Source: Callaeas wilsoni (Eukaryota; Chordata; Aves; Passeriformes; Callaeidae). Taken from it: 64,000 nucleotides of DNA. The notes below the pieces were generated by a model that did not search any database, was not told the DNA's origin, and worked only from the letters and a program-made list of their open reading frames with translations. Location of the stretch: NCBI GenBank assembly GCA_013398955.1, contig VWPU01003191.1:62001-126000 (forward strand). The letters run 5' to 3'. A program made the position numbers and the translations under genes. Numbering within the stretch: position 1 is the first letter of the stretch; the number at the start of each line of letters is the position of its first letter. Below, one piece after another: positions 55,645 through 64,000 of the stretch.

Positions 55645-58600
55645 GTAAAGAAGATGTTCACTCCGAACTCCATACCCGGTGCAGTGCACTCGCCAACGTA
55701 TTCCCAGGTGGAATATAAAGGGAATAGAAGAACAACAGGGACCTATTCTAGAACACAGATGTGTTCTGGGAAGAGTACAGATTATTATCCTAGATGACAG
55801 CTACCCTATCATCTCTAAAAACTACCTTCCAGTTCAGTATTTCTTAGGGAAGATAAGCAGTTTAAAGGGGAACAGTTTTGTTCCAAGAGGTGATTAAAGA
55901 AGGGCAAGAGTTTATCTGAACCTGATTTGATCGAACACATGGAAATTTACTCTCTCAGTCTCTTTCTTCCTTTGAGTCAGATAAAGTGTACTGTATTATC
56001 TTTGCAAGAGGGAGGGGATTGTTTGGAAGAAATCCTGGGAGCCTTACCTGAATGGACTAAAATAACTGAATCTGCAACCACAGTTAAGCAAGTGGCTTGT
56101 GTTGGCAGCACGATGCTCTGGCGGATGCTTACAGCCATGTCATTGAATCAGGCTCTGCGCATCAGGCCAAATAAGTCAATATGAAAAGTTTAATAAGCTC
56201 TGAAGGGAAGCTGTCACTAACTACATTAGCCACAAGCCCCTGTTTCCCCTGCTCTGTGCCTCTCAAAACAAAGGTCAGCAGTGCTAAAAGGGATAAGGGT
56301 AAAAAGTTTACAATTAGAACAAGCAGTACCTCTGACCCTCCAATTTCACTTGTAACCACTTTTCCATTGTAAACCCAGTTGCCAAGCAGCAGGAGCCATC
56401 AGCTATTCAAAGGCAGGTGATAGGACATCTGAAAAGTATATTCTTCTTATTTGGAAAAAGGCTTGAATCCTGAACCAGGATGTGCTTCCTCTATTTGAAA
56501 GGTTCATCAAGCAGATGTAAGTGACTAATTAAATCCTAGCCTCTCTCATAGGGTTTCAAGGAAGAGGAAGTGCCTTTCTAGCGCTGTCATTCCCAGCCTA
56601 GCACAGGTCAATGACATGCACTAGCAGTACCTACACAAAGAATGTACTTTCTTCATTTACGCAAAAGAATGTTTTAAGGCAATCCTTCCTTCCAGACCTA
56701 TGCAAACCAAAAATCCTTATTCCTCAGTGATTTCTCTTGACAACAAAATGTTAGTAAATTTTAAAATTATTTAATTTTAAATTAAAACAATACTTAAAAG
56801 TTCATTGCAGATTAAAGGCAACTCTTCTGCTTTTCAACATATTGAAGAGGGGAAAAAACCCGCTATGTTTGTACAGCCCTTACGGGAGGAATATATTTAG
56901 AAAGTCAAATGTCACTGTCAGTAAATAGATTTGCATTGCTTATTCCCATGTGCATTCTTTGCTTCTAAAATATCTGCTTTATTAAGAACTCAGGAAACAC
57001 CCTGGTGGAGGAGAACTGACTGCATTGTGGGATGGCTGTTTTGGAGTTTTGGCTGGAAGCAGGTCACAACTATGTGACACAACTATGACCTGTAAGAATC
57101 AGAGAAAGTAATTTTATTGAACATTTGGGGTTCTGTTTTGCTGATTTTGGTTCGTTTTGTTTTTTCTTGACCACAGAAAAGTATGCTTGAAGTTTGGACT
57201 CTGCTCTTGGAAATGAGTAACATATCATCTATATCATAACGTACACGTCTCATAAAGACAAAAATGTTTCTTTAGGGCCTTTAAAGTCCTTTTTCTTTGC
57301 CACAGAGCTGCAATATGTAGATCAGATATTTGAAATAAAGATGTCTTTCAAAATGTGTGACAAAAGCCCCAAGACATCTGTCTATTAGTTGTCTTTCAAA
57401 TTGCTCCCCTTCAGTCCGAGCAGTTGGAGGTAGCTGGATGCATGTTCAGTTCTGAGAAGAAACTTACCCAAAGTCCCCGCTCCTTTATTGTTATGGCTAC
57501 CTGTGCGAGGATCTCCAATCATTCCTGCAATGTCCTAGAGCAGCCTGTATTATTTTGCCCTAAAGCTGAGAACTCTCCAGCAGAGTTCACAGTTCCTTCA
57601 GCTCTTCCTCTTTTTGCACAAGAGAAAGCTCTGCTTGTGGTGCAGGGGGATTTCTGGGTAGAAGGGAAAAACTGTCTATGTTGCAAATGTTACTTGAAAA
57701 AGAATGTTAAAAAAATTTAATCAAAGCAGAAGCTGAGCAGTTTGGCCACTTCCCCCTGAGCACTGTATCATCCTGCAGCCCTGCTGCAAAGTGACACATC
57801 CGCTTTGGCACGGTTGCTTGGAGGAAGCAGAGAAGCAGGGGGTGAAAAGCATACAGCTGCACGACCCCACCTAAAGCAGCAGGGACAAAGGCTGTGCTAA
57901 TTTTCAGTATTTAAGACACTAGACAAATCCCACTCAATGTTTGGAAAGTGCAAGAATGAGCACACATCAGGGACAACTAAGTGTCAGGACTGACAAGGCT
58001 GAACTGTAAGCTTAGGAGGGGACCAAGCTGCCTGACAGGAGAATTAAAGGGGATAGCAAGAGCAAAGAGCTAGTGGCACTGACATGTGTTGCGAGCAAGA
58101 CACTTCTGGAATTGCCTTTGATTTTGACTGATGATAAGAGCAGAATCGAATCAGCCATTCCAGCACAAACTAAGGATGGTCTACTTCTCTGCAAAATCTG
58201 TGTACAAAATCAGGACACAATCAAAATTCAGAGCATAGCTGTATGTTTGCATAGTGGCTAGCCAACATTTTATGGCTTGACTACAGGAATCTAAGAATAA
58301 ATATGTTCACTTATAAATAAATACCTATGACTGAAACCTCAAAATTTAAAAAACAGGAGTGCGGCTTCCTCTTTCTGAGCAGTGGAATGACCAAATCTGG
58401 CTGCACAGGCACGCAAGGAAATGGTTAAATGAAACAGCCTTTCATGTTTTGCAAACGTGCTCCTAAATAACTTTCCCCACCCAGAACTATTATTTGGGTG
58501 GATCAGTCCTTTATTAAGCTTCAAAAGAGCCTATTAATATAGCATAACAATAGAGAAGTTGAGCTAAAAGAAAGCTTCCTGTATGCGGTTTAAACTAAGC

Positions 58601-60395
58601 ACAAACCATCTGCATAACCCTTAACACTACCTAAGCCTTGAGGGAATAGGGCTCAGGTGCCAAGGAAAATGGAAACACTGTACAGCCCCTGTTCAGTCAG
58701 GGAGCTTCAAAGCACAAGAACCTGCAAATTCTTTAGGTTGGTTTGCATGCCTTTGATACAACTTTAGTGTCATTGAACTTCGGAAAGAATAAGTAAAACA
58801 ATGTCAGTGAAACGAGGACACACACTTGAATGGCAGGGCAGCAGAATGCCCAGCCAATACTGACAGAACTACTTCCTTGCTGTCTGCTGCTCCTGTGAGC
58901 TCTAAAGCTGCCGCCTATTCAATTGCAAGTCAAAGCCACACAGCAGGGAAAGAATGTATTTGATATTAGCAGAACTCAAGTTAAATATATCGACACTGAT
59001 GTATTGCATGCAAGCTTGTGCAGTGTCTTAAAAATTCCCAGAAACACAAAGTCACAAAACATGGTCCCAGACACAGAACTGTGATCTAGTTATTTTGCAA
59101 GATCCCAAGACACAAAGCAGCCCTTTGAGCTGACTAGAGGAAAACTCCATTTTGTAGAAATTCTGAGGTTTCAAAGTTTGATTTGAATTCCACCCTGGAA
59201 TGAAAACCAACACTTATTGAATGCTTTTGCTTGAACAGAATTTCTGTTCAAATGTTGCAATTTGGCAGGAGATGTATGTGAGTGCTGAATCCCCAGCAGT
59301 GAGCGGACTAGTATAGGTGGGGCATGGGAGCTTCAAGACCTGCTCTGTTTGAATCAAGGGAGAGCTTTCCACAAAATGTGAGTTTAAACCTTGCATATGT
59401 AGTGATTTCTGAGCAACACACTAGGCAACAAACATGGAAAAGCCTGCCCATCTCTTTAGTACTTTCTGGATGAAAACTAGCTCCATAAAAGGCTTCACTT
59501 TCAGTGAAATGAAATTTACTCTGAGCAGCTGTTTCGGGTAATTTAGTTTATCTCTGTTGAAGAATCCTCAAGTGGGAATTAAATTCTGTAGCTCAGTGCC
59601 TCACATACCTTCCTGATTGTGGCCTTTTTAGAATTAACATGGCTTGGAAATCTTCAGCAAAACATTTTTTGGTGGGAAATACTGATTTTCAAAACAGAAA
59701 CTCTGCTTCTGACATTCTTACACTTTTCCCTGAAACCTCTATCTTGAGGACAAAAGTAGTCTGAAAGTTGACCCAACTTTTTAAAACTTCAGCTAGTTTT
59801 ATAGGCATTGTTTTGGGGGTTTGCAGATGGGGGGTGGGGAGCTTTTTTACTCAGGGTGGAGGGTGTTTCCTTAGGAAAATGGTTGATCCTGAAACAAAAT
59901 ACTTGGTAATAAACAAACTCAAATGCCACATTTCAAATTAACCTGCATTTTTAAAATCATGATAGCTTCTTGGAAACACTTTAGTTTTTCATATTTGCTG
60001 AAGATGAATTTTTTGTCTTTCAATTTAATAGTTTTGTTGTGCAGGAAATCAGTTCCACCTCCTTCCTCAGCTCGATGCTGAACCAACTCATGGCAGAAGA
60101 GAGAGATTACTAGATTTTAAAACCAGAGTGGGCTCTGTATTACTATCCAGTGGAAAATAAACCCTGACATTTCTTGCAGACTTTTCTGAAGGATGAATTC
60201 CTTCAACAAGTTCCTGTATTTGACAAGAGCTTTTTTTGGACTAGGTAAACCAAATCTGTCAAGGCCAGTAAGTTGTGCTTGAGCTGTATGTCTTCATCTT
60301 TTAGTCTGAAAAGGATATTACCCAGGTATCCAAAAGAGTATCTCTCTCCTGGAGACGCACTGCCTCCGGTAGCTGGCAGGTCTGCCTGGCCTGCT

Positions 60396-61145
60396 ATAGA
60401 ATAATGGAATTGTTTAGGCTGGAAAACACCTCTAACATCATCAAGCCCAACTGTAAACCCAGCACTGCCAAGTCTACCACTAAACCATGTCTCTAAGTGC
60501 CACATCTACATGTCTTTTAAATACCTCCCGGGATGGTCATTCAAACACTTTCTTGGGCAACCTGTTCAAATGCTTACAACTCTTTTGGTGAAGAAATTTT
60601 CCCAGCTATCCAATCTAAACCTCCCTCGAGAAACTTGAGGCCATTTCCTCTTGTTCTATCGCTTCTTACTTGGAGGAAGAAGCTGACCCCCACCTTGCTA
60701 CAACCTCCTTCCAGGCAGTTGTAGAGAGCAAAAAAAGGTTCCCCCTTAACCTCCTTTTCTCCTGGCTAGACAACCCCAATTCCCTCAGACACTCTTCATA
60801 GGACTTGTGCTCCAGACCCTTCCCCAGCTTTGCTGCCCTTCTCTGGACACAATCCAGGACTTCAGTGTCCATCTCATAGTGAGGAGCTCACAGGATTTGA
60901 TGTGCCCTCACCAGTGCTGAGTTCAGGGGGACAATTACTGCACTGGTCGTGCTGGCTCCACTCATTCTGAAACAGGCCAGGATGCCATGGGCCTTCTTGG
61001 CCATATGCTCTCACTGCTGGCTCATGTTCAGCCACTGTTGACCAGTACCCCCAGGTCCTTTTCCTCCAGGCAGCTTTCCGGCCACTCTTCCTTCAGCCTG
61101 CAGCATTGCATGGGGTTGCTGTGACACAAGGGCAGGTTCCAGCAC
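60396..61145 (-). mobile_element. CR1 LINE, 5'-truncated, about 0.75 kb
   Basis: The left end is the reverse-complement CR1 terminus (ATAGAATAATGGAATTGTTT) with the AGGCTGGAAAACACC block. The minus strand then carries ORF2 remnants, including [10 protein letters not shown] and [20 protein letters not shown] at about 60735-60850. It extends past GCATGGGGTTGCTGTGACAC, further 5' than the copy at 5.4 kb. Frameshifts make it non-functional. It lies in the sense orientation within TGFBR2 intron 3. Confidence 0.94.
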
Positions 61146-61999
61146 GTTGTGCCCTAAGGGTTTACTTAAAGGTGTTGGAGCTCATTCACTTGCTCTTTTG
61201 GGTATTCGGCTGCCTAAATGTTGCTCTGCAGTCAACAAATGGCTGGCAAACCAGACCTAGCTCTCAGAACACTTAGTGCATGTTACTGCCCAGTGCCACC
61301 ACTTATCTCTTTTCCTGAAAGGTAGCAAGGCAAAACTATGAGCTATTTTGAAGACCAATGGCACACCCACTGCTGCTCTCCCCTGCGGATCAGCAGCTTT
61401 GGCCTTGGCACAAAGACTATCTAGGGGATCAGGACTCAAGACTTCTCTGTAACGCCCAGGGAAAATCCCCAGTTACACGACCCAGTTACATGTGTTATAT
61501 GTTGGAAGAGTCATGCATATGCATCTGCCACCTGATGGGAATGGCTGCATCTTAGTCACAGGGGTGGAAGGCAGGCAACTTGATTGCTTCTGGATGGCTT
61601 ACTTCAGCAAAAAGGCTGGGCAGCAATGACCTAATGGATATTTCATCTATTGTAAGCAGAATTTCATTTTTCAACTGATTGCCAAGTATGCTATTCAGCA
61701 CCCAGGAGGTTTAAGAAACTCTTAAGCTCTAAGACAGAACAAATAGTTTGTTGCTGTTTTTATTCCCTCAGTGCTGGCTCGAAAGTGTAATTCCTTAGTT
61801 TGCTGGCACAGCACCCATTTGCTTAAAATCTTCCACCCCCCTAATGCATTCCCTTCTTATCTTGCCCATTCTAATAGGTCCTTTCACTGTGTGTACATGG
61901 CATCTCTCACACACTTTGACTTTTGTAGTGGAGCTTTCCTACTCAGCAATATGAAAGCCAACATATTTTAACTTTACATGATGTGACTGAGTTTCTGTG

Positions 62000-62350
62000 A
62001 TACATGGCTCAGTTACAGACCTCGGGTGTCTGCTGCTGTTTGCTGATGGTTTTCTGGAAGAAATCAATCTCTCCAGCTTCAATATGTTTCAACAGATGCC
62101 ACACATTAACCACTATTTTTATTCTCAGCCTGTTTCACCCCTCCAACCTTTTCCAAAATATTATGTTGCCAGTGTTAGTTACAGTTTGTTTCTGTCTGTA
62201 ATTATTAAAGTCTCTTCCGTGACAACCTGATAAAAGGTTGGCCACATTCCCATACTTATTAAGCTCTCAAGTGATGCAAATTGTAACAAATATGCCAACC
62301 AGACTGGAAGAGCACTGCCTAGTTTGTTTTTACACAAATCTGTAATTGAG
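62000..62350. promoter_or_regulatory. Candidate conserved non-coding element in TGFBR2 intron 3
   Basis: Unique sequence with TAATTATTAAAG, TGCAAATTGTAACAAATATG and ACATTAACCACTATT (a RUNX-like AACCAC core) and no repeat signature. Inferred from composition only. Confidence 0.2.
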
Positions 62351-64000
62351 CATGGTTATTTTCCTAAGAAGCAAACAATATAAATAATACAGAGGAAAAC
62401 AAAATTTTGGCTTCTTTAGCCTCTTTTCATTATATTTCCTTTCTATCCCATTAAGTGAATCAGATGTTCAGCATTAGACAGCCTCTCCTTTGGTTACACA
62501 CAGCTGCAGGCACTGGGTGGGACTCTAGTGCCTGCAAATACCTAAGAGGAAACACAGAGAACAAAGCCAATATACAAGCAGTGAGAGGCTCTGTGCAACG
62601 TTATGTAATGTTACTGACCTCTTTTATGGGGCAGCTGGAAGACAGTTACCTTCTGAACATGTTAGTTGGATAACAGAAAAAGAGATTAAAGAAAGCCTTT
62701 GTTAAAATTCACTTGGAAGAAGTCCAGCTGTAATCATCTCCCTTCTGATGTTCCTTGAGCACCGGACAACTCATCACATAAGTATTTATGGACTGGTGAC
62801 TGTTTGTGCACAGATCTTAAGTCTGCTCTTAAGTCTGAGATCTTCCTATGTAGTCAAGTAAAATCACTAACACTTTGACTCTGGTAAGGAGAGGAAGAGG
62901 AGAGAAAGAAAGGAAAAGACAGGGACAACATGTTAGAGACAAATGAGAGATACGAAATTAAGGACACTCTAAAACATTATCCTTATCTCCTGCACATGTG
63001 TCTTGGGCACAGGACAGGGCATCACACAGGCATGCTTGTGGTGGTTCAGGCAGCAGAGCAACACCAGCTCTCCCAGGTAACAACTGTACACAGTGAGCAA
63101 TCACAGGACTTGACGCACTGCAAATCCACAGGCTGTAATTTGTTCAGGCAAATGACTCAGCCACAATTGATTAATCAAATAGGCATGTCTCTTACACTCT
63201 CAATTAGCCAACTCTGTAAAACCATGATCAACGTGAAGTTTTTTAGCAGCGCAACACCCTCCCTCCCTCGGCACACTTCCCCCATTAGCTTCATTATTCT
63301 CATAAACTCTTGTTGATCTGTCAGTCGTCTCTATCACTAAGGTTTTGGTATTTCAAGGCAACTCTGTGGGCGATGCAGAGTTGCTGCTAAAGGTTTCTCC
63401 CATATTTGGGTGTGGTGGGAATGCCCAAAATAATGACTTCATCTTGCAGTAGCTAAGGAATAAACACAGTCTACCTGAACAATCCCACAGACACCTTGGC
63501 CGCAAGCTGCATGGAGATCTGCATAGCACGGCAAGAGACAGGTGAGGATAAAAAAATTATCACCATGTAAGTTATTAGAATGAAACAACTATAAACCAAA
63601 CAGAGCTGTGTTAAAATCCTGGTTCCAACTTTTGAGCTCTCCTGTTGCTTAGATTTCAATTTGATGCTCAGGATAACAACTGCATATATATTGAAAACAG
63701 TACTTGAAGGACTTGTTTTCTTGTTTGCAGTCTCCACTGCTGGTTTGCATATTGCTGAATGACTCTGTCTCAGTGAGCTGCAGAAGAGGAAGGAGTTGGA
63801 TGGCACAGCAGGTAGGTAGGTCATGCACTAAGTAACATGCAGGAAACCCATTTTCTTATCTACAGTGAGTACCTGGTCATCTCTGTCCATGGAGAACGGG
63901 TCAGGAAAGGGCACAGTCCTGCTTGGTCCCTTAGGGCAAACAAGGCTCGACTTCAGTCGAAGAACTCGGGATTGTTAATAAACCCCAGCTTTGTTAGGCA

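Larger units (their letters stand above)
54894..64000 (-). other. TGFBR2: TGFBR2 intron 3 (3' part)
   Basis: This runs from the exon 4 acceptor to the window edge. I looked on the minus strand for the cysteine-rich extracellular exon (typical motifs around CDVRFSTC and SPKCIMKEKK) and did not find it, so intron 3 appears longer than 9.1 kb. The stretch contains a CR1 (60396-61145) and an AT-rich candidate regulatory block near 62.0-62.35 kb. Confidence 0.75.

Noticed and set aside
63471..63824. 117-codon minus-strand open frame in TGFBR2 intron 3, checked as a possible extracellular exon
   Set aside because: It lacks the cysteine pattern of the TGF-beta receptor ectodomain and has no matching splice phase.

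Overview
The window is nuclear DNA from a bird. It contains several CR1 LINE fragments whose ends match the typical avian CR1 3' terminus, avian-type endogenous retrovirus LTRs, long AT-rich introns, and exons of two vertebrate genes. The species cannot be fixed from the sequence alone.

Layout. Positions 1-18435 read as the last intron of GADL1 on the + strand. The terminal GADL1 coding exon is at 18436-18609, followed by a probable 3' UTR to about 21.37 kb. About 14.7 kb of intergenic DNA follows. It holds CR1 fragments, an inverted pair of ERV LTRs (28.1-29.1 kb) and a perfect 3 x 45-bp minisatellite (29246-29380). From about 36.05 kb to the end of the window lies the 3' part of TGFBR2 on the - strand: the 3' UTR, exon 7 (38287-38466), exon 6 (41956-42083), exon 5 (49761-49902), exon 4 (54094-54893) and at least 9.1 kb of intron 3. 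Exon numbers assume the seven-exon mammalian gene model. The signal peptide and ligand-binding exons 1-3 lie beyond the right edge.

Gene content. The four TGFBR2 exons encode about 416 residues: a juxtamembrane stub, the membrane helix, the whole serine/threonine kinase domain and the C-terminal tail. Splice phases and kinase motif spacing are intact. GADL1 contributes only its last 57 residues. The two genes are convergent (tail to tail), as I recall for human 3p24. They are functionally unrelated (a growth-factor receptor kinase and a PLP-dependent amino-acid decarboxylase), so the pairing is conserved synteny and not a pathway.

I did not find a new biological system. The observations most worth following up are the inverted LTR pair, the perfect minisatellite, miR-17-family seed matches and paired A/T homopolymers in the TGFBR2 3' UTR, a transposon-like block in TGFBR2 intron 6, and several AT-rich blocks that look like conserved non-coding elements. 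Nearly all open reading frames outside these exons appear to be chance.
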